Numbered from the stretch's first letter, positions 1-11,093 are shown. The stretch is 20,537 nucleotides of DNA from JAZFYD01 sp036443405 (GCA_036443405.1 JAZFYD010000086.1:1-20537), one strand, 5' to 3'. A program made the numbers and translations. Notes: generated by a model not told the origin, from the sequence alone.

Positions 1-764
1 CTCCACCACGCGACGCCCGCAAACACGAAAAACGGGACGGCGCCGCGGTTCCAGAAGCCCTCTTCCGGGACCGCGAGGTCCACCGGCTCAAGCGGAACCG
101 GAGCCGCGGCGACCACGGCGGCGAGCCCACCGGCCGCATCCACGGCATAAAACGCGAGCGCCACCGCCGCGAACAGCGCGATCCCGAACTGCAGAAAGTC
201 CGTGACGATGACGCCCCAGAACCCGCCGAAGAACGAATAGACCAGCGTCGCGAGAATCAGCGCGATCCCGTAGAGCAGCTGTAGATCCGTGTTGCCCTCG
301 TCCAGGTAACCGAGCGCGCGGACCAGGCACAACATCGCCGCGACAGGAGCCGCCATGCCGATGACGTTGAGCAGGAACCCCGTGTGGATGGCGCGGAACC
401 CGCGCAACGCCGCGGCCGCGCGACCGCCGTAGCGCAATTCTGTGAGCTCGAGATCCGTCAGAACGCCGACCCGGCGCCAAAGGGGCGCGAGAACGAACGC
501 GACGAGCACGCCGCCGATCCCGTAACCCCACCACTCCCAGTTGCGCGCCACGCCATGCACACGAACGATGTGCGCCACGTATTGCGGCGTGTCCGCGGAA
601 AACGCCGACGCGGCCATCGAGGTGCCCACGATCCACCACGGCAGGTTGCGGCCCGACGCGAAGTACTCCTCCGTCGAGCGTCCGGCGCGCCGGGACAGCA
701 ACACTCCGATGAGCCAAACGCCCACGACATACGCCCCGACGATCGTCCAATCGAGATCGGTCAT
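1..764 (-). CDS. Sodium:solute symporter (SSS) family transporter, C-terminal part missing
   Basis: Inner-membrane, probably Na+-coupled permease. The frame opens with ATG at 764 and is still open at base 1, so about 254 N-terminal residues are visible. The first helix is followed by EEYFASGRNLPWW (about residues 32-44), the typical SSS N-terminal loop. Next come SADTP (56-60), NWEWW (75-79) and LTDLELTELRYGG (102-114), which resemble the SSS subgroup common in Planctomycetes and Bacteroidetes. Several further hydrophobic segments follow. The gene starts 35 bp after the nagZ stop on the same strand, so it is most likely the last visible gene of the murQ-anmK-nagZ operon. Its substrate is inferred from that context: an anhydro-muropeptide sugar or MurNAc-type sugar. 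The family itself covers many solutes (sugars, sialic acid, amino acids), so the substrate is not proven. No strong Shine-Dalgarno is visible. Confidence 0.88.
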   Translation of the reverse strand, partial: MTDLDWTIVGAYVVGVWLIGVLLSRRAGRSTEEYFASGRNLPWWIVGTSMAASAFSADTPQYVAHIVRVHGVARNWEWWGYGIGGVLVAFVLAPLWRRVGVLTDLELTELRYGGRAAAALRGFRAIHTGFLLNVIGMAAPVAAMLCLVRALGYLDEGNTDLQLLYGIALILATLVYSFFGGFWGVIVTDFLQFGIALFAAVALAFYAVDAAGGLAAVVAAAPVPLEPVDLAVPEEGFWNRGAVPFFVFAGVAWW

Positions 765-799
765 TCGCTCACACCGACGATGCGCACGTCAGTTCGCGC

Positions 800-2155
800 T
801 CACGCGCCGAGCACCTTGCGCCGAATCGCTTTGAGCGTGAACGGATCCTCACCCGGCGCCCAGATGCGCGCCGGCGGCGAAATGCCCTCCAACAACGCCT
901 CCGTCCCGAGCACGATCACGAGCGCGGCGTCCTCCGCGCGGCGCCGAATCGGATCGGGCAGGACCATCGGCGCCCCCCATGCCTTGTCGCGACGCGCAAC
1001 GACGAGCGCGTTTCGATCCAACCCCGGGCCGGGCAGGACGTGTTTCACGGAACCGTCGGGTGCGAGCACCTCGGCGCGCAGACCGAGCCGCTCGGCGATG
1101 ACGTCGCCGTCACCGTGCAGATCGCACACGGCGATGGGTCGCTCACCCGGTCGCAGCGGAAACTCGCCGCGCGCCTCGACCGAACGCGCGGCCGCGGCGG
1201 CGAGTGCCGCAAGACACGCCCGCGGGTCCGCCGTCGCGGTGGCTTCCAGCGGAACCAACATGCTGGCCACGCGCTCGAGCGCCTCGCTGACCCGCGGCTC
1301 GGCGGCCTCCTCGAGCCCGCGCAGGACGGATACCGGATCCTCGGGGCAAATCAAGAGGTCACAACCCGCATCCAGCGCGGCGACCGCCGCCTCCGCCTCG
1401 GTCCTGCCCTGGCGCACACCTTCCATGAGCAGCGCGTCGCTCACGCAGAGTCCGGCAAACCCCATCTCGTCGCGCAACAACCCGGTCATCACCCGTCGCG
1501 ACAACGTGGCCGGCAGCGTTTCGTCTCCGCTGAGTCCCGGACAGGCGATGTGCGCGGTCATCACCGCGTCCACGCCCGCTTCGAAGCACGCCCGAAACGG
1601 AGGGAGGTCGCGTTGCTCCCAGAGCTCCCGCGACGCATCGACGCGCGGCAGCCCGGTGTGGCTGTCCTCGGTGGTCGCGCCGTGGCCCGGGAAGTGCTTG
1701 GCGCAGGTGCGCAGGCCGAGACCGCGCGCGCCCGCAACAAACGCCGCGGGAGCGCCGGGCGCGTCGGAAAACGCGCGCGATTGGATGATGGGGTTTTCGG
1801 GCGAACTGACGACGTCGCACACCGGCGCGAACGTCATCCCGATACCGCGCATCATCGCTTCGAGCGCCGTAAGGCCACCTGCCGCCCGTGCCGCCGAGAC
1901 CGAAAGCGCCGCCGCGGGCGGATGAATCGTGCACCCCGGAAGCTGTTGCCCGGCGCCCTCTTCGAGATCGGACGCGAACAGAAGCCGATGCGGCGCGGCC
2001 GCCTGCAAACGCGCGATCGTCTCGGCCAACGTATCGTCCGCCGTGAAGACGCAGAACCCCGCCACGCCGCGTTCGGCCAGCGAAAGGGCCTCCTCGAACG
2101 CTCTCCCGTCGAGCGGGAAACGGAGCATGGGCATCAGCAAACGCGCGGGGTTCAT
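800..2155 (-). CDS. nagZ: Beta-N-acetylhexosaminidase, glycoside hydrolase family 3 (NagZ-like)
   Basis: Predicted to remove GlcNAc from GlcNAc-anhydroMurNAc (peptides) in murein recycling. The 451-residue protein shows the GH3 signature KHFPGHG (153-159) followed by the D164-S165-H166 motif that carries the NagZ general acid/base His. The nucleophile Asp is D240 in CVSDALLMEG. FAPVCDV (109-115) and NPIIQSRAFSD (121-131) are also typical of the family. No signal peptide is seen, so it should act in the cytoplasm like Gram-negative NagZ. It is about 110 residues longer than E. coli NagZ. The extra C-terminal part probably corresponds to the accessory domain of two-domain GH3 enzymes. The frame stays open upstream through anmK, but the real start is ATG at 2155, which overlaps the anmK stop by 4 bases (ATGA). 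GH3 specificity cannot be fixed from sequence alone, but the neighbours make NagZ activity likely. Confidence 0.9.
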   Translation of the reverse strand: MNPARLLMPMLRFPLDGRAFEEALSLAERGVAGFCVFTADDTLAETIARLQAAAPHRLLFASDLEEGAGQQLPGCTIHPPAAALSVSAARAAGGLTALEAMMRGIGMTFAPVCDVVSSPENPIIQSRAFSDAPGAPAAFVAGARGLGLRTCAKHFPGHGATTEDSHTGLPRVDASRELWEQRDLPPFRACFEAGVDAVMTAHIACPGLSGDETLPATLSRRVMTGLLRDEMGFAGLCVSDALLMEGVRQGRTEAEAAVAALDAGCDLLICPEDPVSVLRGLEEAAEPRVSEALERVASMLVPLEATATADPRACLAALAAAAARSVEARGEFPLRPGERPIAVCDLHGDGDVIAERLGLRAEVLAPDGSVKHVLPGPGLDRNALVVARRDKAWGAPMVLPDPIRRRAEDAALVIVLGTEALLEGISPPARIWAPGEDPFTLKAIRRKVLGA

Positions 2156-3309
2156 TGACTCATCTTTCCCAGGACGACAGGCCAGCGTGCGCCGGTCGCC
2201 CCCGGCATGTTGTTTGGGGTTCCGTGGACGGTCTCGTTCGCCAGCACCGCGAAGAGTACCGCTTCCTTCGCGTCGGGATCCATGCCGATTTCCTCGAGCG
2301 GAACGAGCGCGATGCGCGGGAAGAGACGACGGAGGTGCGTAAGCAGCGTCAGGTTGTGCACGCCGCCGCCGCTGATCAGGATCTCGGGCGGCTGCGCCCG
2401 CGGAAAAACGAACTCCTCGAACCCGCGCCGGATGCAGTGCGCGCTGAACGCGGTGAGCGTGGCAAGGATGTCGATCGCCCTGTTGTTGCCCTTTTTTTCC
2501 AGGAGCGGCAGGACGAAATCCACGCCGAACGTCTCGCGGCCGGTGGTCTTCGGCGGCGCCAGTTTCAAGAACGGATGTTCGAGCAGGCGGTGCAGCAGGT
2601 TTTCGTCGATGCGCCCCTTGGCGGCGACGCGCCCTTCGCGGTCGTAGTGCTCCTTGCCCTGGGTCATGATGCGCACGGCTTCGTCGATCGGCATGTTGGC
2701 CGGGCCGGTGTCGAAGGCGAACACATCCTCGGGGGCGTCGGTGACAACGGTCACGTTGGCGATCCCGCCGAGATTCAGAAGCGCTCGCGGCGGGCCCTCG
2801 CGGCGAAATAAAAGGTAGTCGACATAGGCGGAGAGCGGCGCGCCCTCGCCGCCGACCGCGATGTCGCGCGTGCGAAAGTCGCTGATCACGGGAACGCCGG
2901 TGCGTTCGGCGATCACGTCGGCCTCGCCGATCTGGAGCGTCGACGCGACCTCGCCCTGGCTGCGCGGGATGTGACAGGCGGTTTGGCCGTGGGATCCGAT
3001 CAGGTCCACCTGCTCGGGATCGAATCGCAACTCCTTCAACAGCGCGCACGCCGCTTCGGCAAAACGCTCCCCGAGAACAAAGTTCATGCGGCAGATGTCG
3101 GCGGCGGTGGCTTTGGGCAATCCGAGAACGGTTTCGCGCAGGCGATCGGAGTACGGAAACGAGCGGAATCCGATCATCTCGACGCGCGTCGACAGGCCCT
3201 GGCCCGAGATGCGAACGAGCGCCGCATCCACGCCGTCGGCGGAGGTGCCCGAGTTGAGCCCCAAGACGACGCGCTCTTTCTTTTCCCAGAGCCCGCGCAG
3301 CCGTCTCAC
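2152..3309 (-). CDS. anmK: Anhydro-N-acetylmuramic acid kinase
   Basis: Phosphorylates and hydrolytically opens 1,6-anhydro-MurNAc to MurNAc-6-phosphate with ATP, in the cytoplasm. The 385-residue length fits the family (about 370). Diagnostic motifs are present: GLNSGTSADGVD (17-28, ATP phosphate-binding), SHGQT (106-110), DFRTRDIAVGGEGAPL (144-159), LNLGGIANVT (179-188) and FDTGPANMPID (199-209). D200 matches the proposed catalytic base of E. coli AnmK. The start is GTG at 3309, overlapping the murQ TGA by 4 bases, and the stop overlaps the nagZ ATG. Translation of the three genes is therefore probably coupled. Its product is the substrate of MurQ, encoded just upstream. Confidence 0.95.
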   Translation of the reverse strand: MRRLRGLWEKKERVVLGLNSGTSADGVDAALVRISGQGLSTRVEMIGFRSFPYSDRLRETVLGLPKATAADICRMNFVLGERFAEAACALLKELRFDPEQVDLIGSHGQTACHIPRSQGEVASTLQIGEADVIAERTGVPVISDFRTRDIAVGGEGAPLSAYVDYLLFRREGPPRALLNLGGIANVTVVTDAPEDVFAFDTGPANMPIDEAVRIMTQGKEHYDREGRVAAKGRIDENLLHRLLEHPFLKLAPPKTTGRETFGVDFVLPLLEKKGNNRAIDILATLTAFSAHCIRRGFEEFVFPRAQPPEILISGGGVHNLTLLTHLRRLFPRIALVPLEEIGMDPDAKEAVLFAVLANETVHGTPNNMPGATGARWPVVLGKMSQ

Positions 3310-4187
3310 GAAAGCGCCTCGCGCAGGGACCCGCCGGCCGCGTCGAGGCGGTCGCGTGCGGCCGCGGATCCCACGTCGAGGCGCGCCATCAAAACCGCGA
3401 TGGAAACGTCGTCGGAGGCGCGCCGCAGCAGGCCCGCGGCTTCGTCGCGCGAGACCTCGGCCAGCCGGACCACGAGGCGCTCGGCGCGATCGCGGAGTTT
3501 CATGTTGGTCGGCCGCACGCGCACCATCAGGTTTCGATAGACGGCGCCGGTCCCGGCCATCGCCGCGGTCGAGATCATGTTCAGCACGGTCTTGGTCGCG
3601 CTGCCGCCTTTTAGCCGTGTCGAACCGGCGAGAAGCTCGGGGCCTAGATCCAGATGGATGTGGAGGTCCGCCCTAAGCGGCGCAGCCGGGTTCGCCGTCA
3701 AGACAGCGCGCGTGGAGCCGGCTCGCGCGGCTGCTTCGAGCACGCCGCGAACGAACGCCGCCGTGCCGGACATGGAGATGCCCAGGACGAGATCGGCCGG
3801 CCCCGGATCGATCGCTTCGAGCGCGGCGGCGCCGGCGACCGCATCGTCCTCCGCACCGTCGACCGCTTCGGTCAGCGCGTCCGGCGCGCCAGCGAGCAGC
3901 GCGACGACGCGGCCGCTCTCCGCGCCAAACGTCGGGCCCATCTCCGCGGCATCCAAGACCCCCAGGCGGCCACTGGTTCCGGCGCCCGCATACACGATCC
4001 GGCCGCCTCGGCTCAGGGCTTTCACGGCGGCGGCACAGACCTCTCCGATGTCGCCGAGGCAGCCGCGGACGGCCGCCACAGCCTCCTCCTCGGCGGTGAG
4101 CAGACGGCGCGCGATCTCCGCAGGATCGAGGCGGTCGAGTTCGACACCGCTCTCATCCACGCCCTCGGTGGGGAGCTCCGCATACAC
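3306..4187 (-). CDS. murQ: N-acetylmuramic acid 6-phosphate etherase
   Basis: Cleaves the D-lactyl ether of MurNAc-6-phosphate, giving GlcNAc-6-phosphate and D-lactate. The 293-residue protein has the SIS fold signature GAGTSGRLGVLDAAE (68-82) and KGGSATKTVLNMISTAAM in its second half. The two acidic residues that act in the E. coli enzyme (E83 and E114) match E82 (DAAE) and E113 (GAEDD). GTG at 4187 is the only start in frame, because a TAA stop lies at 4199-4197. An ATG four bases inside is out of frame. The N-terminus LPTEGVDESGVELDRL fits the usual T-E/S/LD start of the family. This is the first gene of the recycling operon, divergent from the lipoprotein gene across 86 bp. I see no convincing -35/-10 pair or Shine-Dalgarno there. 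Confidence 0.95.
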   Translation of the reverse strand: MYAELPTEGVDESGVELDRLDPAEIARRLLTAEEEAVAAVRGCLGDIGEVCAAAVKALSRGGRIVYAGAGTSGRLGVLDAAEMGPTFGAESGRVVALLAGAPDALTEAVDGAEDDAVAGAAALEAIDPGPADLVLGISMSGTAAFVRGVLEAAARAGSTRAVLTANPAAPLRADLHIHLDLGPELLAGSTRLKGGSATKTVLNMISTAAMAGTGAVYRNLMVRVRPTNMKLRDRAERLVVRLAEVSRDEAAGLLRRASDDVSIAVLMARLDVGSAAARDRLDAAGGSLREALS

Positions 4188-4273
4188 ACCTAAAGGTTAG
4201 GGGATGCAAGCGACCGGGGACGCGCCTTCCGGGGTTCTCGAAGAAAGGGACCGCAACGGCCGATACTGAGGAC

Positions 4274-5146
4274 ATGCGCGCTTCCCTCCTCCTCTTGATC
4301 CTGCTCCCCGCCTGCGGCGCCCTCGAAGAGGCCACGGGGGGGCATCCGCCCGGAAAGACTCGCGACGGCAAGGTGTTTCGGGGTGACGTGCGCGGCGCGG
4401 TGGTCGATGACGACGACGCGCCGATCTTCGAGGCGACGCTGCGCATGACGCACGTCAACCACCCGGGCGAGGTCTACGAAGCCAAAACCAAACGCGGCGG
4501 GCGCTTCCGCAAGGACAACGTGCCGCCGGGCGAACTGACCATCACGGCTTCGGCCAGCGGGTACTTCTCGGATCAGAAGGTGGTCACGGTCTACGGTTCC
4601 AAGGCGATCCACGTCACGTTGAAGCTGAAGCGAACGCGCACGATCCGAGGTCAGGTGACGTTTGCCGGCATCGGCCTCGAAAGCGTGCCGGTGACAGCGA
4701 GACCGACGATGGCCGGCGAGCGGCCCCAAACTCCCGGGCTCGAGACCACGTGGACGGACGAACTCGGCGAGTTCGAGGTCGGCGGCCTGCGCCAGGGCGC
4801 GCACGAGCTTTCCGTCAGTATCCCCGCGATCGTGCAGACCGACGACGGCGCGTACCTCGCAGTCGGAAAGCTGGCGCCCGTTCCGGCCGAAACCGACAAG
4901 GACCCGATCCTCATCGAGATACCGCTCGGTGGCCGCTTGCACGTGAACGGCGGGGAGGGCTCGATCACGCTGAAGGGAACCGACCTGCCGGTGCGCCGCT
5001 ATCCGCTGCCTGAGAGCGGCATCGCTTGGTGCGGCTTGAAGCCCGGACTCTATTCGGTGCAACTCCACCGCCGTTCCGGCTTCAAGCAGGAGATCGTGCT
5101 GACCGTCAAAGACGGCGAGACGATCGAGCACGTGTTCGAGGAGTAG
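4274..5146 (+). CDS. Lipoprotein with tandem carboxypeptidase-regulatory-like domains
   Basis: A predicted envelope lipoprotein of 290 residues. A short leucine-rich signal peptide ends in the lipobox LPAC, with lipidated Cys14 followed by Gly, which does not look like an inner-membrane retention signal. Two beta-sandwich modules of the carboxypeptidase-regulatory-like type follow. The first covers about residues 37-115 (GAVVDDDDAPIFEATLRM ... GGRFRKDNVPPGELTITASASGY). The second covers about 120-190 (IRGQVTFAGIGLESVPVTA ... DELGEFEVGGLRQGAHELSVS). The C-terminal part looks like a third, weaker beta-rich module. There are no catalytic residues, so a structural or binding role is likely. The ATG at 4274 is preceded by GAGGA at close spacing. 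Codon-position bias, lipobox and domain pattern favour this strand over the long antisense frame. No specific function is known. Confidence 0.85.
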   Translation: MRASLLLLILLPACGALEEATGGHPPGKTRDGKVFRGDVRGAVVDDDDAPIFEATLRMTHVNHPGEVYEAKTKRGGRFRKDNVPPGELTITASASGYFSDQKVVTVYGSKAIHVTLKLKRTRTIRGQVTFAGIGLESVPVTARPTMAGERPQTPGLETTWTDELGEFEVGGLRQGAHELSVSIPAIVQTDDGAYLAVGKLAPVPAETDKDPILIEIPLGGRLHVNGGEGSITLKGTDLPVRRYPLPESGIAWCGLKPGLYSVQLHRRSGFKQEIVLTVKDGETIEHVFEE

Positions 5147-5151
5147 CGCTA

Positions 5152-5350
5152 GGGTCTGTCTGAGAAGTCCTCCGTCGGCTCGAGATCGAGCTGGGAGGTT
5201 CGTCAGGCGTCGTTCGCCGACGACGCTGTATCCATGGAAAGCTACCGCGAGGAGGCGAACGGCGGCTGACGGGACGCATCAACGGCGTCAGCCGTTGAGC
5301 CAGCGGTACTCCCAGCCGATCGAAGCCAGGAGGAGTTTTCAGACAGACCC
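5152..5350. mobile_element. Candidate MITE-like element with terminal inverted repeats and TA flanks
   Basis: The left end at 5152 reads GGGTCTGTCTGA and the right end at 5350 reads TCAGACAGACCC, a perfect 12-bp inverted repeat. The match continues inward to about 22 bp with two mismatches (5152-5173 against 5329-5350). Both ends are flanked by TA (5150-5151 and 5351-5352), as expected for a TA target duplication of IS630/Tc1-mariner type. The TA could alternatively be part of the repeat ends. No transposase frame lies inside. The element fills the gap between two convergent genes. Its right TA plus first base form the TAG stop of the FHA/CAP gene. A reconstructed empty site still gives TAG, so the insertion did not change either protein. 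Confidence 0.6.
5279..5298. repeat. Short perfect hairpin inside the TA-flanked element
   Basis: TCAACGGC and GCCGTTGA form an 8-bp perfect stem around the loop GTCA. A hairpin of the same design, with the same loop, lies at 18453-18472. It may be a structural part of the 199-bp element. No T-run follows on either strand, so it is not a classical terminator. Confidence 0.5.
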
Positions 5351-8307
5351 TACCCGCCGGGGGCGCCGGGGGCGCGCGGGGCGGGGAGGCCGTTGCCGGA
5401 TTGTCCGGGGGGGTCCGGGTCGACCGGGATCTTCGGTTCGTTGAGGCTCTTGCCCGACATGCCGCCGAACTTCTGCGTCCACCAGTGGTTGGCGAACGCG
5501 CCGCAGCCGAGATCGCGCCAGCCGGACCGCACCATGTTGCGGTGGTGCCCGCTCGAACGGAACCAACCCCAAAACGCCGCTTCGCCCGTTGCCGGCCCGC
5601 GCGCGATGTTCTCGCCGACGCCGCCGCCGTAGCCCTCGCGACGCGCACGAAGGCCCGGGTTCTTCAGCTTGCCGGTCGGTGAATCGTGCGCGAAGTACTC
5701 GAGCTGCGCCATCTCGATGGAGTGCTTGCGGGCGGCGCGCACCAAACGCTCGTCGATCTTCACGCACTCGAGCCCCATCATCCACCGGTAGTCGTTGACC
5801 GCGCGAACGTTGTCGCGCTCCTCGGCCGACACCGACGTGTCCTTCAGCTCCTTGTTGTATTTGACAACCGCGTCGTTGTATTCGATGCGGCCCTTGTTGC
5901 GGTTGTCGATCGCCAGGTGCTTCATGTCGAGCCGCGACTCGATCTCGGCGAGCACGTCGAGATGGATCTGACCATCCTCAGGCGAATGCAGCTCGAGTTG
6001 GCTGTCGATCACCGTGAGATCCTCGAGCGCCGTGCGCGCGCCCTCGGACTTCTCCAGCAGGATCTTGGTCGGCGTCTCCCAGATCTCGCGGACCTTGTTG
6101 ACGCGGTCCTCGGCCTCCTTCTGGGCCGCGGCGGTCTTGTTCGGATACGGATACGCCTGCGGATCGAGGATGAACTTCAACGCGTGTTTGCGGCGCGGCG
6201 GGAGCTCCCGCGCGAACATCGCAACCGCGCGCTCGCGACTCAGGCCGCGATGTCGCCGCAGCAGATCCGCCAGGCCCTTTCGATACTCCCGCAACGATGC
6301 GACCAGCGCCTTGACGCCGGGATCGCCGAGTTGCTCGAGACTAGCCCACGCCGCGGTCCGCTTTTTCGGATCGCTGGAGCGCGAGTCGCGCACGAGCCCC
6401 TCGATCTGATCCGCCAGAAGCGCGTCCGCCTTTTCCTGCGGCGTGACGACCGCGTTGCCGAACAGGACAAAGCCGCCCTCCGGCTGGTCGATGCCGCGAT
6501 ACCGCGCAAACGCCTGATTGAAGAACCCGACGTCCTGGCCGGACTTGAAATAGGCGAGGAACACGCGGTCCGCATCCTTGTCGAGGCCGAGTTCGGAAAA
6601 GAGCAGCGCGGTTTCCAGGCGCGGCGGTTTGCCGAATCCCGCTTTTCGGATCAGCGTCTCGAAACTCTTCGCCGGGAACTCCGCCCACGGATACGGCTTG
6701 GTCGCGCCCTCTTCCTTCGCCAGGAACGCCTCGTTGGTCGCGCCCGCGGCGTCCCGGCGCACGCCCTTGCGCACGCGGATGCCGGTGAACTCGGCCGGCG
6801 CCGATTGGATCGCGGCAGCGAGATCGGAATGAAGCTTGGCGAGACGCGTCAGCTCTTCGACACGCACCGCTGCGAGCTTGTGCCGGCTCGTTCGATACAG
6901 CCGCGCGGCCGCTGCGCCGTAGCGCATCTCCTTGACCAGGGCCGCAATCTCCGCGGGGTCGGCGTAGGGCGCGTTCGGATCCACCGCCTCTGGCTTCTTG
7001 ACGGGCGGCGTACCCGGCGTGGGTCCCGTCGGCAGGACCTGTTCAGTGGGCTTCTTGATCGACGGCGTCGACGCACCCATGCGGCGCGCACGCAATCCGG
7101 AGATGCGGATCTCGAGCGCGTTGGCCTGGGGCGTGCCGACAAAACTCTCGCGCTGGGCCTCGAGCAGCGCGATGCGCGCGCCGAGGTCCTCGGTCCGTTC
7201 GACCGCGTCCAACACGTTTTGATACGCGCCCGACGACGCCTTCAGCACCTCGCGCTCGCCGCGCTTGGCGCGGTCGCGGACATCGAAGCCGCCGGTCCCG
7301 AGCAGGCGCCAAACCCGCAGCGCGTCGCCGTGCTGCTCTTGCGCAAGGAACGACGCGGCCTCTTTCTCGGCGGCCGCGATCGCGTCGTTCGCGCGCTGCT
7401 TGGACTGGGCCTCGAGCTGCGCGCCGAACTTCTCGATGCGCCTCTTGACCGCGGGGTGCGCACCGGCTCGCAGCTTCCCCACCCGCGCGTAGGCCGCATC
7501 GATGCGGAACCGATCGACGACCCCTTCGAGCGACTTCGCCTCGGCTGCGATCGTCTGAAGATCCGCGAGATCGCGGCTCGAGCGCTCCAGCCTGCGCGCC
7601 GCCGTGCGAGCCGCCCTGCTGTCGGGGTACTCCTCCTCGATCTTTTCGAACTTCGCGCAAGCCGACCGGAGATGCGCTTCGGCTTGGGCGATGTCCCTGC
7701 GCGAGCGAACGACGTCGGCGTTGGCCTCTTTCAAGAGCGCGTCCGCGACCCCGCCCTTCTTCGGCCCGTCGAGCATGTAGCTCGCGAGGATGCCGCCGAT
7801 CAGCAGCAACGCCGCGCCGGCGATCAGCTTGGATAAGCCGCCCCGGCGCTCCCGCGGTTGCGGGGCGGGTTCACGCTCCGGCACGTACCCCCGAGGTTCG
7901 TCGCGGACGGCCTCCCGAGGGCTCGCCGGGCGACCCGGCTCCGGCGTGGATGCCGGCGGTGTCAACTGCTCGATGTACGGCCCCGACGGTTCGGCTCGCG
8001 GCGGTTCGCTCACGACCGGCGTGTTCTCGGTCAGGAACACACAGACAAGCGCACCCGCGCGAATCACGTCGCCGTGTTGCAGCGTCGTCGCGAAGACGGG
8101 TTTGTCGTTGACGAGCGTCCCGATGCCGCTGCCGTCGTCCTTCAGCCGCCAACCGCGCGCCTTCTTTTCGATGCGGAAGTGCACGTCGGCCACCGTCGGG
8201 TCCGGAAGCGCGATCGTGCAGCGGCCCGAACGACCGACCGTGGTCTTGGCACCCTGGATCGGAACGATCGTTTCGGTGCCTTGGAAGCGGATCTGTAGAC
8301 GTGCCAT
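5350..8307 (-). CDS. FHA - transmembrane - coiled-coil - CAP/SCP domain protein
   Basis: A 985-residue multidomain membrane protein. Residues 1-92 form a forkhead-associated domain with GR at 25-26, H43 and GTLVND (63-68). The usual SR before the His is AD (40-41), so phosphothreonine binding may be weakened. A proline-rich linker (95-157) leads to one transmembrane helix (159-178). Beyond it lies a mostly helical, charged region (about 185-410), a second proline/lysine linker (412-445) and a long middle part with a HEAT-like stretch near 646-675. Residues about 833-948 are a CAP/SCP (SCP-PR1) domain with the conserved set H862, H874 (YFAHDSP), E899 (GENIARG) and H921/H922 (SSGHHRNM). The likely topology is FHA in the cytoplasm and CAP in the periplasm. 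The tail is Pro/Gly-rich. The ATG at 8307 has a weak GGGA-type ribosome site. It looks monocistronic. The function is unknown: it may link cytoplasmic phospho-signalling to the envelope. Confidence 0.9.
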   Translation of the reverse strand: MARLQIRFQGTETIVPIQGAKTTVGRSGRCTIALPDPTVADVHFRIEKKARGWRLKDDGSGIGTLVNDKPVFATTLQHGDVIRAGALVCVFLTENTPVVSEPPRAEPSGPYIEQLTPPASTPEPGRPASPREAVRDEPRGYVPEREPAPQPRERRGGLSKLIAGAALLLIGGILASYMLDGPKKGGVADALLKEANADVVRSRRDIAQAEAHLRSACAKFEKIEEEYPDSRAARTAARRLERSSRDLADLQTIAAEAKSLEGVVDRFRIDAAYARVGKLRAGAHPAVKRRIEKFGAQLEAQSKQRANDAIAAAEKEAASFLAQEQHGDALRVWRLLGTGGFDVRDRAKRGEREVLKASSGAYQNVLDAVERTEDLGARIALLEAQRESFVGTPQANALEIRISGLRARRMGASTPSIKKPTEQVLPTGPTPGTPPVKKPEAVDPNAPYADPAEIAALVKEMRYGAAAARLYRTSRHKLAAVRVEELTRLAKLHSDLAAAIQSAPAEFTGIRVRKGVRRDAAGATNEAFLAKEEGATKPYPWAEFPAKSFETLIRKAGFGKPPRLETALLFSELGLDKDADRVFLAYFKSGQDVGFFNQAFARYRGIDQPEGGFVLFGNAVVTPQEKADALLADQIEGLVRDSRSSDPKKRTAAWASLEQLGDPGVKALVASLREYRKGLADLLRRHRGLSRERAVAMFARELPPRRKHALKFILDPQAYPYPNKTAAAQKEAEDRVNKVREIWETPTKILLEKSEGARTALEDLTVIDSQLELHSPEDGQIHLDVLAEIESRLDMKHLAIDNRNKGRIEYNDAVVKYNKELKDTSVSAEERDNVRAVNDYRWMMGLECVKIDERLVRAARKHSIEMAQLEYFAHDSPTGKLKNPGLRARREGYGGGVGENIARGPATGEAAFWGWFRSSGHHRNMVRSGWRDLGCGAFANHWWTQKFGGMSGKSLNEPKIPVDPDPPGQSGNGLPAPRAPGAPGG

Positions 8308-8421
8308 GGCCTATTCCCAAGGGTGCATATTTAACAACGGCTGTCACGGCCCCGACATAAGCGGAAAACCAGGAGCCGATGCGATGGCCCGAAAGCGTGC
8401 GCTGAGGCGGGTTTGCCCGGA

Positions 8422-11040
<2,619 letters not shown>

Positions 11041-11093
11041 GATGTGTGGAACTCTAACTGACTGATCCAACCGCTAGGCCCATTCCGAGTTCG

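Noticed and set aside
384..1925. Long plus-strand open frame opposite nagZ and the symporter
   Set aside because: Low-complexity Arg/Ser/Ala-rich product with no domain. The opposite strand encodes clear GH3 and SSS motifs.
2156..3049. Upstream extension of the nagZ frame
   Set aside because: Arg-rich read-through in another frame of anmK. GH3 similarity begins only at the ATG at 2155.
4190..5131. 313-codon minus-strand open frame opposite the lipoprotein
   Set aside because: No signal peptide or domain. The plus strand has a lipobox and two regulatory-like folds.
5350..5352. Idea that the TA-flanked element truncated the FHA/CAP protein
   Set aside because: Although the stop codon spans the element junction, the reconstructed empty site also reads TAG at the same codon.
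5686..7836. 716-codon plus-strand open frame opposite the FHA/CAP gene
   Set aside because: Arg/Leu-rich antisense frame produced by high GC. The minus strand holds FHA, TM and CAP motifs.
8408..8419. Small CGGG/CCCG hairpin after the valS stop as a terminator
   Set aside because: Only a 4-bp stem and no T-run, so too weak to support.
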